Positions 35,172 through 44,122 are shown, counted from the stretch's first letter. The stretch: DNA of 64,000 nt from Poritiphilus sp965212595 (GCA_965212595.1 CBDBVE010000008.1:1-64000), one strand, 5' to 3'. The notes: generated by a model not told the origin, from the letters alone. Translations and numbers: made by a program.

Positions 35172-36011
35172 CTAGGCATTCAGAAAATCGACAATCTTTT
35201 GATTTACTTCTGGCTGATGCATTGAATGGCCTAAGCCTTCGGTAGCAATGAGTTCGCTGCCTTTCCAGCTCGCGTGAACGCTTTCGGAAGCATGGAATGG
35301 GGCTATGGCATCAAGGCGATCGTGAAAAATCAGCCCTTTTTTGGTATTGGTGGCTGCAAAGCGAGAGGTAGAGAAGTCTCTGATTTGAAAACCAAACAGT
35401 TCATCGATGCGATTGTTTAACCCATCCATCACCCGATCGCTCAATTTTAAAATTCGCTGATATTCGCTCATGATCTCATGGAATTCTGAAGGTGAACCAA
35501 TGGTAACAATTTTTTGGATAGAAGATTCCGGATAGGAGTACTGATGGTATAATGCGGTCATACCACCTACAGAATGCGCCACCATATATCTGGGATTGTG
35601 TTTTTCTACGATGTGCTGTACACATTGATTATACAGGGGGACGTGTAACCAATTGCCACTAGAGTGCCCATGACCCGGGGCGTCAAAGGCAAGGATATTG
35701 AAATCCTCCTTTCTTAGATAGCCTATTAAGTTTCTCCAGCGGTAACTGTTGCTTTCCCAGCCATGTAGCAGTAAAACAGTTTCTCTTTTACCCGGCCATT
35801 GATACACCTGTACCTGCCGGTCACTGATATGATCGGCTTCTATTTTGGCTTGTTCAAGAAAGTCTTGCTGTTCGGGTAAAACACGACCCTTTCTAATCGT
35901 GCAGAACGTATGAAAGGCCTTTTTGGCAGCACCTTGTTTAGAGAAGAGCGCCAATACGTTAAAATATTGACCATAAGCAAGAGGCAGGTATTTACTAAGT
36001 AGCTTTTTCAT
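35172..36011 (-). CDS. Alpha/beta hydrolase
   Basis: I start at the ATG at 36011 (an in-frame TTG four codons earlier is also open). The 279-residue product has the nucleophile elbow AHSVGGMT (GxSxG type), the oxyanion-side motif LLLHGWESN and FDAPGHGHSSG before it, and a late His (GLGHSMHQ). This is a standard cytosolic alpha/beta hydrolase (lipase/esterase or haloalkane-like); the substrate is unknown. It is divergent from an HxlR regulator, and palindromic repeats lie at its start, so it is likely under that regulator's control. Confidence 0.88.
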   Translation of the reverse strand: MKKLLSKYLPLAYGQYFNVLALFSKQGAAKKAFHTFCTIRKGRVLPEQQDFLEQAKIEADHISDRQVQVYQWPGKRETVLLLHGWESNSYRWRNLIGYLRKEDFNILAFDAPGHGHSSGNWLHVPLYNQCVQHIVEKHNPRYMVAHSVGGMTALYHQYSYPESSIQKIVTIGSPSEFHEIMSEYQRILKLSDRVMDGLNNRIDELFGFQIRDFSTSRFAATNTKKGLIFHDRLDAIAPFHASESVHASWKGSELIATEGLGHSMHQPEVNQKIVDFLNA

Positions 36012-36022
36012 TTTTTTATCCA

Positions 36023-36043
36023 AGTAACTTTTAGTAACTTACT
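36023..36043. promoter_or_regulatory. Repeated AGTAACTT, candidate HxlR operator
   Basis: AGTAACTT occurs twice, ten bases apart (36023 and 36033). The second copy extends into the perfect odd palindrome AGTAACTTACT (36033-36043). It abuts the start of the alpha/beta hydrolase gene in the region shared with the divergent HxlR gene. Confidence 0.55.
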
Positions 36044-36117
36044 CTATATTATAAACTAAAATTACAACTTCCTTTTGCAAAATAAAAGGAGTTTCGGTAT
36101 ACAAAGCAAGTAAGTAA

Positions 36118-36540
36118 ATGGAAACTATTACTGAAAATCAGAAGGTTAAGACCGCAAAAAAAATTGAAAAAATGTTTGGGCATATCAATCCTAAAGATCC
36201 TCCTGAGTATTGCCCGATTAAAGACGTTATGGCCTTAGCATCAGACAAATGGAGTATTCTTATTCTTTTGTACTTGGGATATTATCCGGTTTTGCGTTTT
36301 AATCGCTTAAAGAAAAAAGTGTATGGTATTTCTAACAAAGTACTAAGCGAACGTTTGAAATCTTTGGAAGTAGACGGGTATTTAGAGCGTACCATGTATC
36401 CTGAGGTACCTATCAGGGTAGAATACGGGCTTACAGAGTTTGGTCACTCTTATCTTGAAAAACTCCTGGAATTAACCGAATGGATCACGACCTACAGCGA
36501 TCGCATCATGAAGAACAGGTCTTCTAGCTACAGCAGCTAA
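36118..36540 (+). CDS. HxlR-family winged-helix transcriptional regulator
   Basis: This 140-residue DNA-binding protein has the HxlR signature: EYCPIKDVMALASDKWSIL, with Cys 32 at the usual position for family redox or formaldehyde sensing, then the recognition helix VYGISNKVLSERLKSL and a wing ending VEYGLTEFGHSY. Family members are small dimeric repressors or activators, often of the next divergent gene; here that is the alpha/beta hydrolase. The conserved Cys is suggestive of a redox or aldehyde sensor, but this is not shown by the sequence. Confidence 0.92.
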   Translation: METITENQKVKTAKKIEKMFGHINPKDPPEYCPIKDVMALASDKWSILILLYLGYYPVLRFNRLKKKVYGISNKVLSERLKSLEVDGYLERTMYPEVPIRVEYGLTEFGHSYLEKLLELTEWITTYSDRIMKNRSSSYSS

Positions 36541-36543
36541 TCA

Positions 36544-37506
36544 TTAGTCCCTGATTCTGTTCCAGATATCGAGATACATTTTCCACTGCTCATCAACTTT
36601 TTTCCAGACCACCACATATTTGCCCTTCCAACTTACTTCCACGCCTTCTTTCGTTAGTGTTTTACCATTATATCGCCCGTAATCGTAGGCGTAATTACCT
36701 AGAAAGTTGATCTCTTCAGGATTGATTTCATGGTGCAGTGTTTTGCTTCCTTCCGGAATTATCCAGCGTTTTTTAATGGCTTCCCGTCCCTCAATTATCG
36801 GTGCATTGTTTGGGAAGATTTTGCCATCTGTGGTATAGGCGTCGGCAATTGCGTCATAATCACCTGCGACATATGCCTTGGAAAAGTTTCGTATCCCCTC
36901 CATTATTTTGGCCTTTTCGGCCATATCTGAAGTACCCGTTCTGCGTTTGCATTCAATCTTCCAGGTTGGAAAAGAAATTGACTCGTCTGGTGTGACCCAT
37001 TCACCTAACCAATTAAAACCCTCGGCGTCCATCTCAGAAAATGTGATCTTGTAGAAGCCATCCATTCCGTTCGGTGCTGTTTGTTCCCTATAAAGAACGA
37101 TCTTTCCTTCCTCGTTCTTATTGCCTTCCCAGGCCGGTAAGACCGTCGAGGGAGATCCTGAGCTATAGTAATGAACATACCAACGTGTACTGTCTGCAAT
37201 AAACTGTCTGATACTGCCTGAGTGTTTCCCGTCTGCTTTTAAAGTTTCGTCTTGTACGCCCATGCCATTCATAATGTACTTAAACCTCCAAATCATGTCT
37301 ACCGGCTCCCCCCAGGTCTGGTCTGGTTTTCTTGCAACAGATTTGCAATCGCATTCACCTATTAGGGGAGCAAAATCTAATAGTTCTTGCGGCGCGTCCG
37401 GATTGGGTAGCCCAAATGGATGCTCCGATGAAGGTTCGTAATCGTACTGACTGTAAATATAGCCGGAAATACAGAGTAAAAGTGCGCAGAAATATCTTCG
37501 TTTCAT
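36544..37506 (-). CDS. Secreted SnoaL-like / DUF4440 protein
   Basis: I use the ATG at 37506, which gives a signal peptide (LLLCISGYIYSQ); an in-frame start 60 bases upstream adds a polar leader. The 320-residue product has a beta-rich part with Trp-rich strands (WGEPVDMIWRFKYIMNGM) at about 50-200. A SnoaL/NTF2-like domain follows at about 205-315 (AYVAGDYDAIADAYTTDG, then VVVWKKVDEQWKMYLDIW). It is probably periplasmic. NTF2-like domains hold small hydrophobic ligands, but no catalytic residue can be assigned. Confidence 0.75.
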   Translation of the reverse strand: MKRRYFCALLLCISGYIYSQYDYEPSSEHPFGLPNPDAPQELLDFAPLIGECDCKSVARKPDQTWGEPVDMIWRFKYIMNGMGVQDETLKADGKHSGSIRQFIADSTRWYVHYYSSGSPSTVLPAWEGNKNEEGKIVLYREQTAPNGMDGFYKITFSEMDAEGFNWLGEWVTPDESISFPTWKIECKRRTGTSDMAEKAKIMEGIRNFSKAYVAGDYDAIADAYTTDGKIFPNNAPIIEGREAIKKRWIIPEGSKTLHHEINPEEINFLGNYAYDYGRYNGKTLTKEGVEVSWKGKYVVVWKKVDEQWKMYLDIWNRIRD

Positions 37507-37578
37507 AGGTTGGTGGTTTGGCGAAAAGGTACTTAAATTGGACCTATTCTTTTCCGGTATTTGCAATAAATTAACAAA

Positions 37579-37944
37579 CTAAGTTTCCCTATTTACACGC
37601 TCCATGGAAAAGGCGGGAAGACAAATTGCCAGATATTCGCAAGCCTCTTCAAAGGGATTGGAATATTGAATCCTGACGTTTCTTTCAATTTTAATAGCTT
37701 GCCCAGCCTCCAGAATGAGTTTTTCTCCTTCTATCAGAAATTGCTTTCTTCCTTTTAATATAATGGTGTACTCTTCAAAATCAGGACGTTGCGCAGGCTC
37801 ACTCCATCCCGGAGGAGCTATCATATGTGCTATGCTGATACCAGATTCTGCTGTACTGGCTTTCCCAAAATACTCAAGAATTTCTTTGCCGTCATTAGTA
37901 GGGACGGTAAAAGGAGTAGTTTGTAAGGTGTATTTCTTGTTCAT
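37579..37944 (-). CDS. Small single-domain cupin
   Basis: This 121-residue cytosolic protein has the two-motif cupin barrel: motif 1 around SEPAQRPDFEEYTIILKG and motif 2 around LEAGQAIKIERNVRIQYSN. The His ligands usual for metal are mostly missing (only one His near the start, SIAHMIAP), so it may be a ligand-binding rather than a catalytic cupin. It lies in a minus-strand run with the SnoaL-like gene, separated by 72 bases. Confidence 0.8.
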   Translation of the reverse strand: MNKKYTLQTTPFTVPTNDGKEILEYFGKASTAESGISIAHMIAPPGWSEPAQRPDFEEYTIILKGRKQFLIEGEKLILEAGQAIKIERNVRIQYSNPFEEACEYLAICLPAFSMERVNRET

Positions 37945-37994
37945 AACAGCCGAGCTGTAATTCGAGATTCCAACTTCTACATTCTAAATTCAAT

Positions 37995-38540
37995 TCATTC
38001 CCATCCTACCATCATATATTTAATCTTGGCCTTGTCAGGGATCTGCACTGTTTCAATATTAGTGCTCGAAGCATATCTCAGGCTCGAAGGAAGTTCTTCC
38101 TTTGAAATGGTAAAATATAGATCACTGTTCTTAAGAAAGATTACAACATTATTTAGGGAGGTTACCACTTTTCGGATCGCGTAAGCCTCCTTAATTTCTT
38201 TGAAAGTACTGTTTAGACCAATACCTTTGTCTGTCATAAAACGGGGATCGTAAATACGGATGTTTTCAATAGACGGGATACTGTCTGAATTAGGGGTAAT
38301 TGTGAGTAGGTGCAGCCCTCCCTTTTCATAAATTTTTATTTTGCCCTTCTGCGAGCCCAGTTGAATTCTTGCGGTATCCTTGACAATAGAATCTAAGGCA
38401 TATATAGTTTCCAGATTTTCGATTAAATCGGTTCGTTTTAGTTTTCCTACCTGATCTTGAGACAATAAGAACGTGGTATCTTTTTCTTGCTGACAGGCTA
38501 TTAAAACGGCGAGTACAAGGATTGGAATTAGTTTTTTCAT
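37995..38540 (-). CDS. Lipoprotein of unknown function, 181 aa
   Basis: The start is supported by a lipoprotein signal (LAVLIAC, Cys 16). The mature part reads as a beta-rich domain (LLTITPNSDSIPSIENIRIYD) with a helix at GLNSTFKEIKEAYAIRK and no recognised family. It may be a periplasmic-facing lipoprotein. It is on the same strand as the HerA-like gene, 50 bases further upstream. Confidence 0.6.
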   Translation of the reverse strand: MKKLIPILVLAVLIACQQEKDTTFLLSQDQVGKLKRTDLIENLETIYALDSIVKDTARIQLGSQKGKIKIYEKGGLHLLTITPNSDSIPSIENIRIYDPRFMTDKGIGLNSTFKEIKEAYAIRKVVTSLNNVVIFLKNSDLYFTISKEELPSSLRYASSTNIETVQIPDKAKIKYMMVGWE

Positions 38541-38590
38541 AGAGTCTTTAAGGCGTGTTTCCTTATAGGATGATTTAGTGTTTTTTTAAA

Positions 38591-40111
38591 CTAACGGATC
38601 ACTTTTTTCAATACTCCCAGGACTCCCCGGATAAAGGTGGCACTTGTAAGCACCTTAACCACTGGGTTTTGCCTTGTACTCCTTCTGCGAGAGGAGCTTC
38701 TTCTTGTAGTTTTTTGTGCTGCTTCCCGCTCTGCTTCTTTTTCCGCTTCTTTTTCCGCTCTTTCTATTTTTTCATTGAGCAACTCATAGGCACTTTCGCG
38801 ATCTATACTATCACTGTATTTTTTCACCAAATTAGAAGCTTTTATAACAGATTTCAACTCGCTGTCAGTGAGGACGTCCATACGGCTCATAGGCGCTCTT
38901 AGAAGCGTAGCTGCAAGCGGAGTTGGTCTTCCTTTTTCATCTAGTACAGAAATGAGCGCTTCACCTATACCCAGAGAAGTTAAAACCTCTTTAGTATCAT
39001 AATATTCAGAGATTGGATAGTTCTCGGCGGTTAATTTTATAGCCTTCCTGTCCCTGGCGGTAAATGCCCTTAAGGCATGCTGTACCTTAAGACCCAACTG
39101 GGCTAATACAGCATTTGGAACATCTGTAGGGTTCTGAGTGACAAAGTAAAGGCCAATGCCTTTAGACCGTATGAGTTTAACTATACTCTCTATTTGATCC
39201 AGTAGCGCCTTTGAGGCTTCTCTGAAAATGAGATGCGCCTCGTCTATAAAGAGTATGAGTTCTGGTCTGTCACTATCTCCCTGCTCCGGGAAGGTGGCAT
39301 ATACCTCGGCAAGTAAGCTGAGCATAAATGTAGAGAAGAGTTTAGGTCTGTCTTGAATATCTGTTAAACGTATGATATTGATATAGCCTCTTCCATTCTC
39401 ATCGATCCTGGTGAGATCATCTACCTCAAAAGACTTTTCACCAAAGAAAAGATCGGCTCCCTGTTGTTCTAGCTCTATGATCTTTCTTAAAATGGTTCCG
39501 GTAGAACTGGTAGAGATCCTGCCATAATCCTTAGCGAACTCCTTTTTGCCCTCACCTGTTGCATATTGCAAAACCTTTTTAAAGTCTTTGAGGTCTAAGA
39601 GCGGAAGCTTATTGTCATCACAGTACTTAAAAACCACTGCTACAATACCCTCCTGTGTAACACTAAGATCTAATATTCTTGACAGTAATACAGGCCCAAA
39701 TTCAGAGACTGTCGCCCTCAGCTTTACACCACCCTGCTCGGAAAGCGAGAGAATCTCTACAGGAAAATTTTTGGCCTCAAAGGGGATCCCTATTTTTTCG
39801 TGCCGTTCATCTATTTTTGGATGCCCGGGGCTGGGTTGTGCTAAGCCACTGAGGTCCCCTTTCAGGTCCATTAAAAGCACAGGAATTCCTTTTTCCGACA
39901 GGTTTTCGGCAATGACTTGCAAAGTCTTGGTTTTACCAGTACCAGTAGCCCCGGCAATAAGCCCATGGCGGTTAAGGGTTTTTAGCGGAACTTTTACCAG
40001 AGCATTGGTTACTGCTTCGCCTTCTAACATGGCTGCCCCCATGGTTATGAAATCTCCCTTGGTAGTATATCCTTTTTCTATATGTGCAAAGAATTCTTCT
40101 TTGGTACTCAT
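38591..40111 (-). CDS. HerA-like (DUF853) hexameric ATPase
   Basis: This 506-residue cytosolic ATPase is related to the HerA/FtsK DNA translocases (DUF853, YjgR type). The Walker A motif is GATGTGKT at 54-61 and Walker B is LILFIDEAH at about 280. Other markers are LLMDLKGDLSGLA, the sensor region VTQNPTDVP and an arginine-rich C-terminus (TTRRSSSRRRSTR). Proteins of this kind are annotated as NTP hydrolases and bind DNA; HerA pairs with a NurA nuclease in some genomes, but no such neighbour is here. The role is unknown. Confidence 0.9.
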   Translation of the reverse strand: MSTKEEFFAHIEKGYTTKGDFITMGAAMLEGEAVTNALVKVPLKTLNRHGLIAGATGTGKTKTLQVIAENLSEKGIPVLLMDLKGDLSGLAQPSPGHPKIDERHEKIGIPFEAKNFPVEILSLSEQGGVKLRATVSEFGPVLLSRILDLSVTQEGIVAVVFKYCDDNKLPLLDLKDFKKVLQYATGEGKKEFAKDYGRISTSSTGTILRKIIELEQQGADLFFGEKSFEVDDLTRIDENGRGYINIIRLTDIQDRPKLFSTFMLSLLAEVYATFPEQGDSDRPELILFIDEAHLIFREASKALLDQIESIVKLIRSKGIGLYFVTQNPTDVPNAVLAQLGLKVQHALRAFTARDRKAIKLTAENYPISEYYDTKEVLTSLGIGEALISVLDEKGRPTPLAATLLRAPMSRMDVLTDSELKSVIKASNLVKKYSDSIDRESAYELLNEKIERAEKEAEKEAEREAAQKTTRRSSSRRRSTRQNPVVKVLTSATFIRGVLGVLKKVIR

Positions 40112-40277
40112 TGTGATTATTTTTGATAAAAATAGAAGATTTTTTTTCAGTTAAGAAGTGAATAATCAAAGTTTGAATACAATTCATGAACTATCGCCAT
40201 GCAGTCAAGGAATTTCACCAAAACTTATGTCGCATAAATATCGAGCCGGAAATTTGTGATTTGGGAGTTATGCGGCC

Positions 40278-40285
40278 TATCTTTG
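40278..40285 (+). promoter_or_regulatory. Candidate -7 box of queE with -33 TTTG
   Basis: TATCTTTG is a full match to TAnnTTTG, and TTTG at 40253-40256 lies 21 bases upstream, close to the usual spacing. The queE ATG begins only four bases after the box, so transcription would start at or near the start codon. Confidence 0.6.
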
Positions 40286-40289
40286 CAAA

Positions 40290-40922
40290 ATGATTACTGA
40301 CGAGGTCTTAGCACTAGTTGACAAGGGCGAAATGCTTCCCCTAATGGAGGAGTTTTACACCATTCAGGGAGAGGGTTTCCACAAAGGCACCGCGGCCTAT
40401 TTTATAAGGGTTGGAGGCTGCGATGTAGGCTGTCATTGGTGTGATGTCAAGGAGAGCTGGAATGCCGGAACCCATCCACCGACGGCCATTGACCTTATCG
40501 CTTCAAATGCCGAGAAGTATTCAGATACTATTGTGGTAACGGGCGGAGAACCCCTGACCTGGGACATGACCCCGCTTACCAATGCGCTGAAGGATAAAGG
40601 TCTTAGTATACACATTGAAACTTCAGGAGCTTACCCCCTTAGCGGAATCTGGGATTGGATTTGCCTTTCACCCAAAAAGAACAAATTACCGCTTCCTGAT
40701 ATTTATGAGAAAGCACATGAGCTCAAGGTAATTGTTTACAATAAACACGACCTTATTTTCGCTGAAGAACAGGCGGCTAAGGTTAATAAAGATTGTATTT
40801 TATACCTGCAACCAGAGTGGAGTGTACGCGATAAAGTTACTCCTGAAATCGTAGATTATGTGATGAAACACCCTAAATGGAAGGTGTCTTTACAAACGCA
40901 CAAGTATCTGAATATTCCGTAG
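40290..40922 (+). CDS. queE: 7-carboxy-7-deazaguanine synthase
   Basis: This radical-SAM enzyme of the queuosine (deazapurine) pathway converts 6-carboxy-tetrahydropterin to 7-carboxy-7-deazaguanine. The 210-residue product has FYTIQGEG, then the cluster motif Cys 44-x3-Cys 48-x2-Cys 51 (GGCDVGCHWCD), and TGGEPLTWD for SAM binding, followed by SIHIETSGAYP. QueE uses CX3CX2C as found here. No other queuosine gene is present. The ATG at 40290 lies almost on the transcription start predicted by the box at 40278, suggesting a leaderless transcript. Confidence 0.93.
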   Translation: MITDEVLALVDKGEMLPLMEEFYTIQGEGFHKGTAAYFIRVGGCDVGCHWCDVKESWNAGTHPPTAIDLIASNAEKYSDTIVVTGGEPLTWDMTPLTNALKDKGLSIHIETSGAYPLSGIWDWICLSPKKNKLPLPDIYEKAHELKVIVYNKHDLIFAEEQAAKVNKDCILYLQPEWSVRDKVTPEIVDYVMKHPKWKVSLQTHKYLNIP

Positions 40923-41001
40923 TTTCAATAATCAATAATCAATAATCAATAATTAATAATCAATTTTCATTGTTTATTGTTAATCGTTAATTGCTAATTA
41001 C
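40923..41001. repeat. Tandem CAATAAT repeats plus AT-rich repeat
   Basis: Five 7-bp units (four CAATAAT and one TAATAAT) occupy 40926-40960. The rest is TTAATCGTTAATTGCTAATT, a word similar to the intergenic stretch before folD. No coding signal is present. Confidence 0.75.
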
Positions 41002-41802
41002 CTACCGCCCTCCATTGTTCTGAAGATCTAGAATACACTCAGCATCCAGATTTAAAGTGGCAATTCCTTTAGACGCCATTCTACTTTCTAAAATACTCAT
41101 CATTCCTCCACCAAATTGCAATTCGGCCTGCATTAGGCAACCGGGAACATCGCAGTGATTTTCGGCATCCGGATCTTCATGTGGATTCACCTCTGGTGTA
41201 CCCAGATCTACAAGTCCGAACAAATGGCCAAACTCATGGTTTAAAGTAGTTCCTTCAACATCGGCGATGGTAATCTGTGAGCTCTGATTGGCCAAATCTC
41301 TAATTGTTCGTTCATAGATAACCATCGAGGTATTTCTATACACCGCACCTAAAGTTACCAGACCCTCATCTTCATCATCTCCCGAGGACGGAGCGTCTGC
41401 GAAGTAAATATAAATGGCTAAAGTTTCTCCTTCATTATAAGCAGTTCTGTTCTCCTCTTCGAGGTCAGCGATTTCCTGTAAGGTAAGATCAGTCTCTCCC
41501 GGCGAACTCAATTCTTTATAGATAATTTCGATGTCTTCCTTAAAAGTCCGGTCCCTAAGAAATGTAACAAAATCGTCCATAGCCTGGGCCGTAGGTCTAA
41601 AGCCCTGAACATAGGCCGCTTCTACAACAAGACTTGTAAAATTTTCATTGGTTAATATATCGGTAGCAGAATCACCTGTTGCCAAAAGGTTGGCAGATTT
41701 ATCAACATCAATCGGGCCTGGAGAATCATCTCCGTTGTTGCTAGAACAACTCAAAGCGAAACCCAGCATTAGTGCTGCAATTACATGGATAAACTTTCTC
41801 AT
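41002..41802 (-). CDS. Lipoprotein metalloprotease (HExxH...GxxD type)
   Basis: I start at the ATG at 41802, giving a lipobox (LSCS, Cys 19); the longer frame starts inside unrelated sequence. The 266-residue product has HEFGHLFGLVD at about residue 190, the zinc motif HExxHxxG with a third acidic ligand position as in metzincin-like or snapalysin-type peptidases. A NHCDVPGCLMQ loop follows, which may carry a disulfide. It is an exported envelope peptidase, substrate unknown. The reading frame overlaps the methyltransferase gene only if the long start is used, another reason for the short one. Confidence 0.85.
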   Translation of the reverse strand: MRKFIHVIAALMLGFALSCSSNNGDDSPGPIDVDKSANLLATGDSATDILTNENFTSLVVEAAYVQGFRPTAQAMDDFVTFLRDRTFKEDIEIIYKELSSPGETDLTLQEIADLEEENRTAYNEGETLAIYIYFADAPSSGDDEDEGLVTLGAVYRNTSMVIYERTIRDLANQSSQITIADVEGTTLNHEFGHLFGLVDLGTPEVNPHEDPDAENHCDVPGCLMQAELQFGGGMMSILESRMASKGIATLNLDAECILDLQNNGGR

Positions 41803-41845
41803 AGCTTGTATTTCTATCCTATTAAACGAAAACTTGTTCTGTCTA

Positions 41846-42577
41846 TTATAATTTGGGCGATAACCTGGCAAGGTAGTCGTAGTGATCACCATTACTTACA
41901 AGTTCACAAGCCAGATTATGTGCTACCGCCGCAGTTTTAAGTGTCTCATAATCTAAGTAAAGCCAGGAAAACGAATTGCTTTTCATTCCTTTATACTCCA
42001 TATAAAAAGCCATCTCACCGTAATAACTTTGGTCATCAGGGATCCAATAACCTCCATCATCGTCCTTTTCAAACATGTAAATGATATCGCTGGAATCGAG
42101 CAAAATTTGACCGTCCTCTTTTAAAAGCGATTTCAAATGATTTAGGCAGGCATCTAGATGCCTTAATTGACCTGCTACTCCAATACCATTCATCAACAAG
42201 AGGATGGTATCAAATTTCGTTCCAGAATAGTCGAAAATATTGGATTGTATCGTGTTTTGTACCCCTCTCATCGAAGAGACTGCTATAGCCTTTTCAGAAA
42301 GGTCAAGAGCGGTTACAGAAACTCCTTTTTCCTGAAGATATAGACTATGACTCCCGGCACCGCAGCCAATATCCAACACCTGTCCCCGGCATAGCTCTAA
42401 AGCCTTTTTCTCCAGAGCGGGCATTTCATTAAAACCCCTAAAAAGATAGGGTATAGGTAAAATATCTTGCTGGTCAAGCGAGGAGTGAACCACGAGCTCT
42501 CCCTCGTAATTTCCTGTATGATAATCCCAAATGGCCTGCCCCAGTACGTCCTTGTCCATAGTTTTCGTACTTTGCAT
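41846..42577 (-). CDS. Class I SAM-dependent methyltransferase
   Basis: This 243-residue cytosolic protein has the Rossmann methyltransferase motif I VLDIGCGAGSHS at 68-79, motif II acid in VTALDLSEKA, motif III/IV around TILLLMNGIGVAG and the later LLKEDGQILLDSSD. There is no substrate-recognition domain, so the methyl acceptor (small molecule, protein or lipid) is unknown. The start at 42577 or the in-frame ATG 18 bases later is possible. Confidence 0.9.
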   Translation of the reverse strand: MQSTKTMDKDVLGQAIWDYHTGNYEGELVVHSSLDQQDILPIPYLFRGFNEMPALEKKALELCRGQVLDIGCGAGSHSLYLQEKGVSVTALDLSEKAIAVSSMRGVQNTIQSNIFDYSGTKFDTILLLMNGIGVAGQLRHLDACLNHLKSLLKEDGQILLDSSDIIYMFEKDDDGGYWIPDDQSYYGEMAFYMEYKGMKSNSFSWLYLDYETLKTAAVAHNLACELVSNGDHYDYLARLSPKL

Positions 42578-42645
42578 ACAAAATTGCGGCTTTTTGTTTA
42601 GACTGAAAATACAGGAATAATAAAAGGCGCTTTCCCGGTAATATT

Positions 42646-43137
42646 ATGAACGATTTGTTAGCTCAGCTACCGCAAAGAGCAAAGGAGAAACACAATGAGA
42701 ACAAGAAGTTTTTTTCAAAACTCAAGGCAAGGCCCCCTAAACGCTTAGACTACATCATGCAGGAATTGCATGAGGAAGAATTTGAAAGAACAGACTGCCT
42801 GCAATGCGCAAATTGCTGCAAGACTACCGGACCTTTATTTACACAGGCCGATATCGAAAGGATCGCCAAATACCTGAAATTGAAACCGCAAAAGTTTATC
42901 GCAGACTACCTGAGTGTTGATGAAGATGGCGATCATGTACTTCAGCAGCTTCCTTGTACTTTCCTGGATTCCGACAACTACTGTACTATTTATGATCTAA
43001 GGCCAAAGGCGTGCAGGGAGTTTCCGCATACAAATCGAAAGAAATTCCATCAGATCTCCAACCTTACACTCAAAAATGTCGCAATTTGTCCGGCAGCATT
43101 TAACATCGTCGAGAAAATGAAAAAAGCCTTAAAATGA
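42646..43137 (+). CDS. YkgJ-family cysteine-cluster protein
   Basis: This 163-residue cytosolic protein has Cys 51-x2-Cys 54-x2-Cys 57-Cys 58 in DCLQCANCCKTTGP, followed by LPCTF, NYCTIYDLRP and KACREFPH. This is the CxxCxxCC-type set of UPF0153/YkgJ, which probably binds zinc or iron-sulfur. The N-terminus is a basic helix (RAKEKHNENKKFFSKLKARP). Its role is unknown. It is divergent from the methyltransferase gene. Confidence 0.92.
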   Translation: MNDLLAQLPQRAKEKHNENKKFFSKLKARPPKRLDYIMQELHEEEFERTDCLQCANCCKTTGPLFTQADIERIAKYLKLKPQKFIADYLSVDEDGDHVLQQLPCTFLDSDNYCTIYDLRPKACREFPHTNRKKFHQISNLTLKNVAICPAAFNIVEKMKKALK

Positions 43138-43243
43138 TCAACTAACTATTGATAATTCATTATTGATCACTGCTAACTGTTTTACTCTACGAAGCCTTGG
43201 GCGAAGTAAAGCCCACCGCTAACTTATTTCCTATATTTACCCT
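43138..43243. repeat. AT-rich intergenic repeat before the sterol-desaturase-like gene
   Basis: GATAATTCATTATTGATCACTG and the end CACTGCTAACTG resemble the repeats at 14652-14781 and 40923-41001, without tandem order. Confidence 0.45.
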
Positions 43244-44122
43244 ATGGATGCAATACTTAACTATTTTGAGACTATTCCTTCTGAGCACCGCAGTTTAATC
43301 CTGGTGCTGGGAATCACCTTTTTCTGGCTTTTAGAAGGTGCTGTACCGCTATTTAAATTCAATTACAGAAAATGGAGGCATGCCCTGCCCAACTTCTTTT
43401 TCACCCTTACGACCATACTTATCAATTTTGCATTGGCTTTTTTGTTGCTTAAAACCAGTGATTGGGTAGGTGCGAACGACTTTGGAATAATAAACTGGCT
43501 ACCCGAAATTCCGCTGTGGCTTTATGTAGTTCTGGGTGTAATGCTCCTCGACTTTTTTGGAGCATATCTCGCCCATTACGTAGAGCACAAGGTAAAACCG
43601 CTTTGGATGATACACCTGGTTCATCATACAGATCACGAAGTAGATACGACCACCGCTAACAGGCATCATCCCCTGGAAAGCCTTATACGGTTTGCTTTCA
43701 CGCTTTTCGGAGTTCTTGTTGTTGGTGCGCCCATTGGAATAGTCATGCTATACCAGTCACTTTCCCTGGTTGCCACACAATTTGGGCATGCCAATATCCG
43801 ACTACCAAAAAAGCTAGATGAAGCACTGAGCTGGGTTATTGTCTCTCCTGATATGCACAAAGTGCACCATCATTTTGTATTGCCTTATACAGACTCTAAT
43901 TACGGGAACATTTTTTCTATCTGGGACCGCTTGTTCGGTACCTTTATGAAACTAGATAGAGACGCAATCGTATACGGGGTGGACACTTTTCCCAATAGAA
44001 AAGAAAACGGCAGTATTCTGGGGCTTTTAAAGCAACCCTTTCACAAGTACAGAAGGCCTACAACCGTTGAGGTAAGGGATTTGAATTCTTCAAGGAAAAT
44101 CCAAACAGATCAATCTGGATAA
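43244..44122 (+). CDS. Sterol desaturase / fatty-acid hydroxylase family membrane enzyme
   Basis: This 292-residue membrane protein has about four hydrophobic segments and the di-iron His boxes of the fatty-acid hydroxylase superfamily: HYVEH at about 110, HLVHHTDHEVD at about 126-136, NRHHPLE and a final HKVHHHF. These eight or more His residues coordinate two irons for hydroxylation or desaturation of lipids. The substrate is unknown. The 3' end overlaps by 13 bases with the convergent muramidase gene. Confidence 0.92.
   Translation: MDAILNYFETIPSEHRSLILVLGITFFWLLEGAVPLFKFNYRKWRHALPNFFFTLTTILINFALAFLLLKTSDWVGANDFGIINWLPEIPLWLYVVLGVMLLDFFGAYLAHYVEHKVKPLWMIHLVHHTDHEVDTTTANRHHPLESLIRFAFTLFGVLVVGAPIGIVMLYQSLSLVATQFGHANIRLPKKLDEALSWVIVSPDMHKVHHHFVLPYTDSNYGNIFSIWDRLFGTFMKLDRDAIVYGVDTFPNRKENGSILGLLKQPFHKYRRPTTVEVRDLNSSRKIQTDQSG

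Noticed and set aside
40926..40960. Tandem CAATAAT units as a possible CRISPR array
   Set aside because: Units are 7 bp without spacers; no cas genes are in the window.
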